Shown: positions 1-11,451, counted from the stretch's first letter. The stretch: 21,509 bases of DNA from Parasitella parasitica (GCA_025201805.1 MU619350.1:11859-33367); one strand, 5' to 3'. Notes: a model not told the origin generated them from the letters alone. Numbers and translations: made by a program.

Positions 1-332
1 TATACTCTTATTATACTTGATTTCTAAAGTCCAAACACGTGCAATTTGTGTTCATTATTGCTGGTATTATATGCTTTACCTCTTTGATTGTGGGTAAAGT
101 CGATTTTTCCCTTAAAAACAGTAAATAGTACACACTTTTCTAAAAGATCATAACTAATACTCTTTTGCACGTTTTTATAGTATCTATCACAAGAAAAAGA
201 TATACAGGATGGCGTGTTCCTAGTGCAGTAGTTCATTCAGGTATTATCATTTATAATGTTTCCTCTGTAAGAGCTTTTTCACTAACTGGAAAAAAAAATT
301 TGTTTTATATTTGTAGTTTCCCTTCTCTCTTG

Positions 333-368
333 ATGTCAAGTGGATGGCCTATCACTGAAACTTGACAT
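333..368. repeat. Inverted repeat, 9-bp perfect stem
   Basis: ATGTCAAGT at 333-341 pairs with ACTTGACAT at 360-368 around an 18-nt loop. It lies in non-coding DNA. The function is unknown; it may be chance or part of an old element. Confidence 0.5.
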
Positions 369-476
369 TAGGTCTTTATCCGGGTCATACAGGAGCATGT
401 AGGCTGTTTCTACTCATCGACTGTGCTTACCCTAGCAGTTCTTGAGATGGGCCATTTTATCCAAAGCTGTGAAGTG

Positions 477-528
477 TGGTAAGGCATTTTTCGGCTATTT
501 AGGGGGGGTATTCATTGAAACCTTACCA
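477..528. repeat. Inverted repeat, 8-bp stem flanking a G-run
   Basis: TGGTAAGG at 477-484 is the inverse of CCTTACCA at 521-528, enclosing 36 nt that include a run of seven Gs. Together with the hairpin at 569-591 this could be part of a small non-autonomous element. I see no flanking target duplication, so this remains a guess. Confidence 0.4.
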
Positions 529-568
529 ATTTGTATTTTTGGTCGAATTTCAAGCTCCGCCCTACATC

Positions 569-591
569 AAAACAGGGGGAAACCCTGTTTT
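569..591. repeat. Hairpin with 9-bp perfect stem followed by T-run
   Basis: AAAACAGGG at 569-577 and CCCTGTTTT at 583-591 form a perfect stem with a 5-nt loop (GGAAA), followed by further Ts. It has the shape of an intrinsic terminator, but this is eukaryotic DNA and no plus-strand gene ends here. It could instead be a Pol III-type T-tract stop or a relic of a mobile element. Confidence 0.5.
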
Positions 592-906
592 TTTGTTTTT
601 AAGATTTAGGGGTTGACTTAGCCAAATCAATCGCGCAATTTAGAATTTTTTGGCACTCTTTTTGTGTGTTTTAATAAATTTTACGAGAAAAATAAAATAA
701 AAAAATACATCGTAATCATCCCAGCACTTTGTTTGAACATAGACAATCGGCATGCGAGTACTAACATTGAAACTGTTGAGATTAAATAGATTCTTCAATC
801 TGTTCTTGAAATAAATCATCTTTTATCCTGCTATTCTACGATCATACACATTTAAACATTTCATGGTGTGGCTACCTACTTGCCTAGAGTTACAGTATTA
901 AGAGAT

Positions 907-930
907 CACACAGCAATTCACACAGCAATT
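907..930 (+). repeat. Tandem duplication of a 12-bp unit
   Basis: CACACAGCAATT occurs twice head to tail (907-918 and 919-930) with no mismatch. It is probably a recent slippage or duplication event in non-coding DNA. Confidence 0.85.
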
Positions 931-1437
931 CTCTACTTTCACATAATGAGCGTTCTCGCAGAGGATCTTATTACACAGCATTTGCTAATTATACTTTTTA
1001 CTATTACATAAATTTTTGGTGACTTCTTTAGAATATTAATTGATAAGAGTAATTTGCAAGTAACATCATCCTTGACAGCGTACGATGTATTATTATACTA
1101 CAAGGTTATTGATATTTGACCTGATAGTACCTTACTGTTTGTCAATCATTATACAGATCTGTGTTACAGATATTGATTTGAAACAAAGACATTATTCTCC
1201 TGCTTCGACAAGTATAACAACATATCATTGGACAATCTCTAATCTTCAATTGAAATACATTACCATGATCTCCTATCTTAAATCACGGCAGATCAAACTA
1301 TTTGAAAAGACATCAATTATCATAAAAATCCAAAGGACATCATTTGCAACAATCTTATCGAACTAATGGTGCGCCACTTAAATGTTGACAACATGTGTCG
1401 TTGAAACTTGTTGTAGTGCATATTAGGCGAATGACTA

Positions 1438-1443
1438 TTTATT
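1438..1443 (-). promoter_or_regulatory. Candidate polyadenylation signal AATAAA
   Basis: The minus strand reads AATAAA here, about 65 nt downstream of the stop codon of the giant cytoskeletal gene (stop at 1508-1510). Position and sequence fit a 3'-end processing signal. The hexamer is common by chance in A+T-rich DNA, so confidence is moderate. Confidence 0.45.
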
Positions 1444-1507
1444 TTTGTGATATCAAAAAGTGTAAATACCATGTAGGGGAATATAGATTTGGTTTCTTAT
1501 TTTGAGG

Positions 1508-4500
1508 CTACCGCGATACTTGCTTCTTTTTTATAATGGTTGGCATTTTGGCATCACTGTCGGCCTTTTTCATTTTCACAATAATCTGATTACCAGCATC
1601 GTCTAGACTAATGAATTTATCTCCATTTACGTAACCAGGTAAAGGCGATCGAGATCGACTGCCTGATGATTTGCTGGAAGACCGTGTGGATGCCAAACTA
1701 CTACTATTTCCACCACCACCTCGAATGATAACTCGCCCAGATGGAGACGCAGACCTTATGGTATGTAGATAAGCCTCTTGGAATGGGACATGATTATCAA
1801 CAGGGTTAATAAAATTATCATTTGCCGATTCAGGCCTCGAGTAGGCACCTTCTGTAAGACCATGGTCTTTCAAAAACTTGGATAACTCGACCCAACCACC
1901 CCCAACACGGACCATCACCAGTTGACTTGGCAAAATACGGCAGTAAACTAGCCTTGGATTTTCATCACCAAACCAATACTTTCCTACTTGATCAGGGACA
2001 ATTTTAACAGTAACACGGTAAGGCGAGGAATTTACAATATGGCTCAATTTGATGTCTAATTCATTAGTGGGATCAGGGATATAAGCAGGATGCAGTCTAC
2101 TGCTAGACGAAGATGCAGAAGGTATGGCCGACTTTGGCCGCTGTTGATGCTTTCTGTTGATACCGCCACCATGAGTAGAGAAAGGGGGCAAAACACCAAA
2201 GCTTCGTCCAGTCGTAGCAAGTGCCGAGTGTCTTTTTGAAGGCGCAGCCTCAATAACTGACTGCAAAACTCGGCGAGTATTGCGAGGTTTAGTCTTGGCC
2301 ATAGCAAGTTTTGTGAAAAACTCATGGTCTAACTGATTAATGCAAGTTTGCAATTCTCTTTCGGCAGTAACAGCAGCAGCTTGTGTTTGAGTCCATTTCT
2401 TGGCTGCCTTCTGTAGCTCTTTACTTACACGATCATTACCATCCAAAAATTGCTTCTTTGATTCTATGCGAGCCCGATTCCTGATGCCATTTATGATTTG
2501 CTGATGATGTTTAAAGGCTGCGACAAGTGATTTGAGTAATGCTTGAAGATCAGATTTGACAAATTTGTTGTTGACAATCCTTGAATGATATGGCGAAGCA
2601 TTTTCAATAGCAGACACAAGTGATGCGATATTTGCATTAAACTCATCCATAATTTGCAAAAATTCAGACAGGTCTCCTTCATCAGTGGCTTCCTTCTTTT
2701 TAGCAATCATCAGCAATAAAAGTTGGTCATATTCAGATGCTAGCTGTGCAAGTAGAGTACTGATCTGCTCATCACTGTCATTGTAAGCACAGACAAGGTC
2801 ATCCAGAGTTTTCTTCTTCTTGTCCCAAATTTGATGGAAATCCTCACAAAGATCTTGCAATTCCTTTACTTCAGAAGCAATACCTTTTCCAGTTAACTGT
2901 AATGAACTGACTCTGTCGACGGTTCCCGAAATGTACTTCAAGTTGTCTCTGATCATCGAAATGATCTGCAAACGTTGATTAATCTTGTTCATTGCTTCTC
3001 TCTTCATTTGAACTTTCGATCCGAGTGCGAAATAGTGGTTTTTAATGTTTTCTGAAGCCCTGGTAACTATTTCGTACGAATTCTTCATGCGGACATCAGA
3101 CTTCTTTAATCCTGCAACATCAAAAGTCATTATTTGTTGGCCGAGGTCTGTCAATTCTTGAATAGTATCCGCCAATGAATCTAATCGACCTTTGATTTGC
3201 GATAATGCATGTTCTGTCTGCTTCATCGTTTGTGTTTCTTCTTCACAGTCGTCCAGTAAAGCAACGATAGATGTTTCATTTTCAATGTATTGGGATAAGA
3301 GTGTAGCGATTGTTGAGCATTTTTGTTCAGAGGTTGAAGCGTCAGTCAATGTCTGTATTAAAGTTGTAATAGGCTGTAGCAAGTTATCGACTTCCTTCTG
3401 TGAGCAGCCCAGCTCAGATATCAACTTGTTGCATTGCTTCATGCGTAATGAGTCTACTTCATTTTGACAGCTTGTGTATTTTACATCCATATTCTTGCAC
3501 AAGAGCGTACAGGCTTCAACTCCATTTTTGATAATGGCTACATTACCGAAATCGTAGATATCAAGGTGATTGTTGAAGGTATCAAGTTGCGAGTTGCAGT
3601 CAGCACACAATAGATTAACCATTTCTTTGACAGACTGGATTAACCGCAGCTTTTCTTCAGTGTTCATTTGGTTCTTTAAACTTGCTTTCAGTGTTTCCAA
3701 AAGCTCCATAGAGATATTGCGCTTTTTGCTATATGGCTCGTAATTGACAACATCCTCTAGTAATTCATCAGCCAAATCAAACAATTCTCCAGAGAGTAAC
3801 GTCTCATTTCTATCAAGTACATCGCTGATGGTGCTATACTCTTTTTGGCTCGAAAGTTCCAGCCAACCTTGAACAGACATCAGATCGTCTTGAACAAGAG
3901 TCAGTAAGTCTAATATTTTAACCCATTTGGAAGAGCGTGCAACAAGAGCAGATAAAAGTATCTCTTTGTTTAGTAGAGTATTCCAATCGTTTGAAACTTG
4001 AGATTGTTTTGGGTTTTGGTAATCCTTATTAGAGGCAACAATAGCGCTGTACTGACTAGAGACATTATTGAAAGAATCCTTCAAATCGGCCATAATTTCA
4101 GCACCATCTTTATATTTGGATACGAGACCCTGTTGTTGAATCAATCTGTCGTCAGAAGTGCCGTCGTGCAAAACAAGCTTATGGTCCTCATAAAGAATAT
4201 CAAGTGAATCTATTTGATGTTGAATTAACTCTTGTAAACTCGAAATATCAGCGACGTATTTTTCAATCAATTGAGTAAGATGTAACTGATTTTGAAGCTG
4301 ACCCAATCTAGAATGAATTTCACGGATGGTTGAAATGCCCTGACTGGAAACTTGGCCAATGTTATCAAGTTGTTCTTTTGAAAGCAGTGCTTTGCTGGAG
4401 TCCACGTCGAACATCAAATTTTGGTATTCTCTGGTTTCAAGAAGAGTTACTTCATCCGTCCAAATGGAGAGTTGATCATCAGAAGTGACATCCTTGCTGC

Positions 4501-7500
4501 CATCTTCAATTCGACACTTCAAACCAGTAATAGCCTTGCACCAAGCGTTGACTTTGCTCTCAATCAATAAAGCGGTGCGACTCCTATTTAATCCGGTTGC
4601 TTCAGCCATTAAATCATCCCAAGCTTGACTGATACGTTTTTGGGTAGGCACAACTACATTTACGACTTGATCAGCTAACTTTTGATTATCGTCGTCTTCA
4701 TCTTGCTCATCCTCCTGGTCCAAAGATTTGTCTTCAAAAGCAGAAATACATTTGTTAAACACGGAATTCAAGGACGACAAAACGTTGTCCTTTGACTTCA
4801 TTGCTTGCTCAATACTATCTGCTTGGCTGACGGCTTCCTTGAGTTTTTTAACATCAATTGTCTTCTCGGGTAGGGTATACGAGTTGCTGTTGCTGAGCAA
4901 TTCGCGCCGAGACTCAACCCAAGCTTCTGTCAACTCAGCTTGTTTTTCGTAAGAGTGTAATGATAATCTACGACGAGACACACGTTCCTTGGATTCAAAT
5001 AACTGCCGCAAACTAGACCAGAGCTCACCTAGACGAGCATTACGCATGCCAATAGTTTCAAGGATTACATGATTAGTTGTCTCGTCCTTAATCTTGGCCT
5101 GCGTAGATAGATTTTCGAGTGTTCTCACGGGATACGGGATGCTAGTCGCTAAATGCTCACGCACATCATCAATACCAGCTTTGAACTTTTCCAGTCTTTC
5201 GGTATGGTTCTCCAGAAGACCAGCAATCTGAGCATTTCCACCAGCTACCTTTGTTGCAATGAATTCTTCTCGGATTAGCTCGGCAGATTGCTCCAATTGG
5301 GCGGTTCTCAGGATAAAAGCAGATACCAGGCAATGTTGAGTTACCACTTGGTTGGCAAAACTCAAGTAGTAGCTTGCTCTATCTTGGGCTACCTGCACGT
5401 CCTGCATCTTTTTCATGAAAGCATTTGGTAAAAGTGTAACGTTGGTGTTATTGTAGTGGTTTGTTGATTCAGCAACGAGTATTTCAAAGCGTTCTTGGAG
5501 AGGTGCAATGGTTTTCTCCTGGTAATCAACTAATTTCGAGTTAATTTCGGACCATTCTGTGCGTAACACTGTTTCTTCATCATCATCAATGATGGCTGAT
5601 GAGAGAGAGTCGCTTTGCCATCTTGCTTTATCTTCAATAAATACTCCAATCAACGCTTCTTGCTCAGACAAATAAGACAGTGCCTGCCTGACAATATCCT
5701 CCCAACGCATACGCTGCTTGATCAAATCCAACTCTTTAGACCGTGCTTCTACATTTTCCTGGAATCTAGCTGCAGTTCTTCCCAGCGACTCCATTCGAGC
5801 TTCCAAATGATCAGGTGTAGCTATAGGCCGCGATAGCTTGGGAAAGTATTCCACAAAAGCATCGTAGCTCAACTGAATTGCGGGCAAAATCGTCTTTTGA
5901 AACTTGTTCTTTTGAACAAGAAGTCGAGCCAAGTCCTGCTGCAACGTTTGTACATGAGCTTCGGTTAATTCATCTTGAGATATGCATTGATTTTTTTTTG
6001 CTGTGAACTGCCGCAGTTGCTCATTCATTTCTTCTAGCCGAGCAATACCTAGTTCAAGGTTCTTTTCCCACTCAGCTCTCTTGGAAGCTGCTTCCAATGT
6101 TACAGCTTGATCTGTTAGTCCACGTTTGAGCTGCGATAAATGATCCATCACCTCTCCCAATTGACGAGCAGCAGAAGAAACGTCGACAGATTGACTCCTT
6201 TTCTTTTCAACCGAATCCTGGACCAAATGTGCAATACGATCATGTAAGGCCATCACTTTGTTGCCTTCGAATGTATCCACCTGCATTAGTAAGTCAAGCT
6301 GTGACTTTTTGAGTTCAGAGATACTGGTACCACGAGCCAGAAAGCTTTCAGCAGAAACATCAACATGCTGAAGTTTGAGTGATTCGACCTGTTCATTGAT
6401 CCATTTGCTCAATTCGCAAGCTTCCTGCTCATACTGATTGACAAGAGCTTTCATGCGATCGGCATCGCGGTAAGCATCCATTAGCTGATCAATAGACTTT
6501 TCAAGGTGAGAGAGATCTTCCATTTTCTTGTCCAACAAAGCTTTGATTTGGGCTCGTACTTGAGATCGATAGGCTGAATTCGAGCTGCTATTTTCAGCTA
6601 AATTTTGGTGGTGATGATGCTGTTGTTGGTGAGGCAATGATCGAAGCCAATTTCCGTTATATACGGGATATATCATGTTTCTACCGCATTCATCCCACAA
6701 GCTTTTGATTTCCTGCTTGAATTGAGCAACGCGCACATCTAATGAAGGAGCTCCTTCTTCATCCTGCATCATGATACGACGGGTCTTTTTGTATACAGCG
6801 TCTTTGATTTTGTCGCCTTCATGAGAGACATCTTGAGCACGCAAAAGAAACTGGGTGATGGTGGCACGTTGAGTGACAAGATCAGTTGTATACGCAGCTA
6901 AATGCTTCAAATCGTCATACTTGAGCTTCAAATCTGTTTGCTTTGATGAGATGAAATCAGGTACATCTGCCGTATTATCTCGAGAAAGTTTGGTATAGCT
7001 TTCGACTAATTCCACATAGCTATCAGCTAGTGACACAATATGACGATCTCCTAATTCAGCAACACGGTCCTGAAGAAACTGCAATGACTGGCTTGTTTCA
7101 TGGTCGCCTTGATAAGAAGGCTTATCTATAATCTCTTTGGCAGGATCATAACGAGCTTTCTTCACATTGAAGTCGCACAGTTTACGAGCAATCGTTTGAA
7201 GGTGGCTATTAGATTTATGCCATTGGTTTCCCCAATGAATGCGATGCTTGAGTGCATCTAATTCAAGTCCACGAAAAGCGATCAAATCCTTTAGCTGTTG
7301 CTGGCTACTCTCCAAATCCTCCACACCACTGACCAAGGCATCACGGTCAATGGAGACAGCATTAGACGCATCGACATCATTCTCCAAGTTACGCACTATG
7401 TCGAAGAGTTTGGCTAGATCATCATTTTCAATTTGATGTAATCTCAAGGCAATCCCATCGCGTTCCTTTTCCAAACGATGCAGGTTTTCATCGTCAGCAA

Positions 7501-7550
7501 AAGTGGTTGATGATCCAGATGGCGACGACGACAGGCCTAAATTGTTTGCA

Positions 7551-7621
<71 letters not shown>

Positions 7622-10600
7622 ACTGTTTCGTTGCATGCTTTGGTATGATGGAGCTTCGGCAGCGCCCTCAGACGATGATGAGTGAGAGTCTGAAGTAGAC
7701 ATAGCCATTGAGGTTCCGTACAGCATTTCATCGAAACGAGTCTTTTTCAAAATCTTGATCCTTTCATCCATCCACAACTTGACTCGACTCATGGCTTCAA
7801 ATGCTTCACCTGCTCGTTGCTGTAGCGACATGACTTGATAGCGGGATGTAAGCAGTTGATCCAAGCCGTCTGCAATCAAAGCCAGAGACATGCTGTAAGC
7901 ACTGATAGTACTCCTGATATTCTCATTTGTAATTTCATTATCTTGAGCATCATTTGCGCCGATGGCTGTTGACATCTCTGGTACAGCGGGGTATGGAATG
8001 CACGTACTAGCGTTGGTAATCAATCGAGCTGAATCCTCTTTGAAGAATCGCACCTGTTCGGCATATTCGTCATCCTCTTCGACGATAGCTGCAGCCGATT
8101 CCCTCATCAACACATGTCTCAATTCTTCTCCAACATCACGGAGCTTCTTGAACTTTTCGACAGTGCTGATCATGGATAAGAGTTGCTCCACGACCTTTCT
8201 ACTAAATCCAGACCGCTTCATCAAATCTTCAAACGCTTTCTCAAATCCCAATTGGCGCACTTCGAGATAATCTGGCAACGCTTCATTCTTTAATGTCTCT
8301 ATTTCTTGATAGGCGTCGAGAACGTCAGAGTAGTCGCCTTGGTCAAAATCTGCAATTTTTCTTTCCAAGCTCACCAACGTCTTGATCACACCTTCGATTC
8401 CTTTATCCGTTGCATTGTCGTCGTCATCAGTTGCTGTAGCTGCATAGCTGGCTTCATCTTTCTCAGACCATCTTGCTTTTCCTCTAAGAAAGGTGTCCAT
8501 TTCTCCATCAGTAAGAGCTATCCATTGTACAGCCTGTCCAAACAGATCTTCCCATTTCACACGTAGCATCAGCAACTGAATCCAATGCGAGCGCTCATCT
8601 AGCAACTTGGTTAAATGACTAAGCATGTTCAATGTTGTGAGTGTAATTTCAATGGTGGATGTATCGGCCGGAGTCAACTCCTTTTCTGAGGTAGCGTGCG
8701 TCAACATTTTGACATGCGTACGGAGACGATCCATGTCATCGGCATCAAAATGATCAATTTCTTGTTTGAGACGCTCATGCTGATGGTGCAATTGGAGCAC
8801 TACATCGTCCGAAATCGAAAGTTCGCGAGAGACAGGGTTGGCATCATCTGTTTCATTACGGGTCTGAATGATTTGGATGTGTTTGTCGATCCAGGCACGA
8901 ATACGCTCTGCCTCCACAAACCAGGAACGCACTTGATCCACCCAATCACGCACGGTTTCATAGCGGTCTTCCAGTTCGTCAATCCGATCCGCAAAACGAG
9001 TAAAGAAAGTATCGCTGGAATCTATCAACAGATCTTGCTCGTACTCATCTCGGACACCTTGAATAGTCGTACTGACCATATGGATGCGCTGTTCTAAACC
9101 TTGAATAAGCTGATCTGTAACGGAGCTTGTTCCGCTGTTGCTCATCAACTGTTGGATGACATCAAGTTCGTCATTAATAGCCGATGTAATTTGTCCAAAC
9201 TCCACGCCACTTTGAAACAATCGGCAAGTGTGTTGCAACTGAGCTCGTTCCTCTTCAGACGCTTCGGACAATGACTGCGCAAATGCCGTTGCCATGGCAA
9301 TTGATCCGTCCAGCGGATGAATCGGTTCGTTTTCACCATTCATGGGTACTAATCTTGATTCGTTGATATAGGTTGATGCATGTTGTGCTACATCTGAACG
9401 TTTTGATAGCTGCTCCCATGTCTTTTTCAATTGACTGAAACGATTCAGAATTACTTGATTCTCCTCAGAGGCTGGATCCAACTGATTAACAATCTGCTCT
9501 ACATGGTCAAGTAGAATACGAGATTTATGTGAATCCTGCCATTGCTCTTCCGCTTGTTTGTTTCCACTGGCAGTCAACGATAAAGTGAGCGTATCCAATT
9601 GCTGGTATATATCCTGGTTATCAAATATGATCTCCGGATGCGGTGTGCCTGGCGAATCATCCTTTTCCTCTTCGTCTTCTTCTGCAACAAACACTGTGGA
9701 GTTAGGTGGCGAAATAACGGCGTTTACGGAAACAAGTGAAATATCGTTCTGCCTTGCTCTTGATTTTTCAATGGTATCCATCTGCAGTTTCGACATGACC
9801 TTATACATTTCGCTCACATACATCATGACAGAGGGTTCGTGAGGATATTCAACTAGCAAATCAGCTGCTTCCAGATATTTTGGTATATTCATTTGCTTTT
9901 CGGCCACCTGAAACGCCAAATTTAGTAGTATTGTCCATGTATCTTTATTGGCTGCATGTTTCAGATGCTCTGTGAAAAGTGTTGGAAGTAAATCTGGGTC
10001 GTATCTGTGTATCAACAAACAAAATGCCAATCCTGATCGCCAAGATCTCGAAAAATCTTGCACCGTGGTGATGATATGGCTCTGGACATAGTCTTCCAAT
10101 TGAGTGCGAACCCAGTATAATAGCGCTAGTTTTGCTTCGATGGTAGGTTTTCCTCCGTTCAATGTGCGTGAGGTGCTTGTGCTCGGCAACGGAGATGGCG
10201 GAGGAGCCTTCAAAAGAGAAGAATTAGGCTACAGCAAATTAGAGTTAGTAGTGTATATGAAACAACAAAAAAACGATAAAACACTTTACTTGATCTAACA
10301 AAATTGGGTGTATTTGGTATTTTAACATGATGAAAAATGTAATAGCCAATGTACTTTTTACATCGCCATTTACAATTGCTTCGCTTGCAACGGCTGGTAG
10401 ACTATTAGCTCCCCACTGATCTTGCAAAAACTTTAATGCCTGTGCTACATTCGACAAATGATGGATTCGCATATCCCCCCTCTCTGGTTTCAAATTGGGT
10501 TGATTTGCTACTACGGCCAGTAACTTTAGTAACTTTCTGCCGTCCTTAAGGTCCTTATCGATGCTGGAAACAGACTCGTCAGCTTGATTTAATTGAACGT

Positions 10601-10841
10601 TCATCCATTTTGTCAATGTTCTGATTTGGATATCTTGGTATTCAGAGCCAATGTTTTTATTTAACTCATCGTCTTCTATGTGTCTATTGGTTGTTACAGG
10701 TGGTATAAGTTGCGAAGAAGTGGAACGCACGTTAGATATAGATCTAGTTGGTCTTTGTTCAATCATGTCGGCTTGCAATGGTAGGTGCTGCGGCTGACTA
10801 TGTATTTCGAGCTGGTTTAAACGGTCTCTATATTCCATCAT
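1508..10841 (-). CDS. Spectraplakin-like giant cytoskeletal linker (CH-CH, spectrin-like rod, SxIP, GAR domain)
   Basis: Predicted role: cross-linking F-actin to microtubules in the cytoplasm. CDS is complement join(1508..10228, 10290..10841), 3090 residues. The start is ATG 10841, the first ATG after an in-frame TAA. The 61-bp intron (10229-10289) is phase 0 with donor GTAAAG, branch TACTAAC and acceptor GTAG; splicing is needed to complete the CH pair. CH1 spans about residues 70-177 (RTLTKWMN, DGRKLLKLL). CH2 spans about 215-329 (LALLYWVR, SWRSGLAFCLLIHRYDPDLL). Tandem CH domains bind actin. Residues about 380-2800 are helical with spaced Trp, as in spectrin repeats. A basic Ser-rich stretch holds SAIP (about 2884-2887), an EB1-binding SxIP type. 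The GAR domain lies at about 2904-2976 (KYWFGD, VMVRVGGGWVELSKFL); this family binds microtubules. A basic Ser/Arg/Gly tail follows. I see no plakin domain and no EF-hands, unlike animal spectraplakins. Low-complexity inserts include a Ser-Asn run and a Gln/His patch. Family and domains are secure; the role is inferred. Confidence 0.93.
7551..7620 (-). repeat. Hexanucleotide microsatellite (AGCAAC)n encoding Ser-Asn repeats
   Basis: The plus strand reads TTGC followed by eleven perfect TGTTGC units. On the coding (minus) strand this is alternating AGC and AAC, giving about a dozen Ser-Asn pairs in the rod of the giant gene. The 6-bp unit keeps the frame on expansion. The same repeat makes spurious poly-Leu and poly-Cys frames on the plus strand, which I do not call as genes. 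The insert sits between helical segments and is probably a flexible linker that varies in length between strains. Confidence 0.95.
10229..10289 (-). other. Intron of the CH/GAR gene, 61 bp, phase 0
   Basis: On the minus strand the donor is CAA|GTAAAG (10290/10289), the branch site a perfect TACTAAC (10244-10250) and the acceptor GCTGTAG|CCT (exon resumes at 10228). Both flanking exons keep codon phase 0, and the intron carries an in-frame TAG. It falls between CH1 and CH2, just after the last CH1 helix. Confidence 0.92.
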
Positions 10842-11006
10842 CAAGTCTTGTTTCCCAGTTTGTTATCAGTATAAAAGCATTTATATTGATATAAAAAAGA
10901 AAAGAAGAGCAACCAAAAAAAAACAAGGAAGCGAAAAGAAGAATGTGATACAGTGCAGTATTTGCACGGTTCTTGAATTCCAAATTACTTCTTGCAAAAG
11001 GTTTTT

Positions 11007-11036
11007 TCAGGTTCAAATATGAGTTCTTGAACCTGA
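11007..11036. repeat. Inverted repeat, 10-bp perfect stem
   Basis: TCAGGTTCAA (11007-11016) and TTGAACCTGA (11027-11036) are perfect inverted copies separated by 10 nt. They lie about 170 bp upstream of the giant gene's start codon. This could be a dimeric transcription-factor site or an RNA hairpin in the 5' UTR. Confidence 0.6.
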
Positions 11037-11407
11037 TTATGTCTTGTTTTGATCGCTTTATACAATGAATTCAGCTTGTATGTTATATTTTTAAAACTGT
11101 TCAAAACATTAGGTTCATTCATACATAATAAGGAGTCGAAGATGCTTATTTGTCTACATACATCTTGAGCAAAGCACGTCTCTGATGACTTCTGTCAAAA
11201 CTCTATTAAAGGGACGTATTGAAAATTAAATCAGAAGCATATTTCTGTCATTCAGGAGCTATGTTTTCCGTTATTTAAAGGAATGTTCGTTGCTAGCATG
11301 TGTATAAAAATTCACTTAATTTTGGTGATGAAACTTGTGTCATTTTTACAATGAAAACAATACTTTATTTTTATCTTTTAGAGCAAGATTACCTCCTCAA
11401 ATTATAG

Positions 11408-11410
<3 letters not shown>

Positions 11411-11451
<41 letters not shown>
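11411..11451. repeat. Poly-T tract of 41 nt
   Basis: An uninterrupted T homopolymer of 41 nt. On the minus strand it is poly-A, which could be the tail of a retroposed sequence, but I found neither a recognisable body next to it nor a clear target duplication. The exact length in an assembly may be unreliable. Confidence 0.9.

Larger units (their letters stand above)
1..1507. other. Non-coding flank downstream of the giant CH/GAR gene
   Basis: No convincing gene is seen. The reading frames here (for example at 165-365 and 1085-1366) are short, lack recognisable motifs and have compositions expected of A+T-rich non-coding DNA. What the stretch does hold is a cluster of small inverted repeats between about 330 and 600, a perfect 12-bp tandem duplication near 907, and a polyadenylation-like hexamer for the minus-strand gene near 1440. 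The 470-700 part, with a G-run, an 8-bp inverted repeat and a T-tailed hairpin, could be a decayed miniature transposon, but I see no clear terminal repeats or target duplication. Confidence 0.6.

Noticed and set aside
569-600. Bacterial-type intrinsic terminator
   Set aside because: The shape fits, but introns and gene content are eukaryotic and no gene ends here on the plus strand.
1085-1366. 93-codon plus-strand frame as a small gene
   Set aside because: No motif, composition follows local A+T bias, and no splice or context support.
7503-7698. Plus-strand frames encoding long poly-Leu and poly-Cys runs
   Set aside because: They are antisense readings of the (AGCAAC)n tract that encodes Ser-Asn in the giant gene.
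10211-10213. TTG as start of the 2901-codon frame
   Set aside because: The frame opens right after an acceptor, and splicing at 10290/10228 joins it in phase to an exon that supplies the first CH domain and an ATG.
10842-11016. Upstream minus-strand frame as an additional exon of the giant gene
   Set aside because: Low-complexity, hydrophobic, in another frame, with no needed domain content; the ATG at 10841 follows an in-frame stop.
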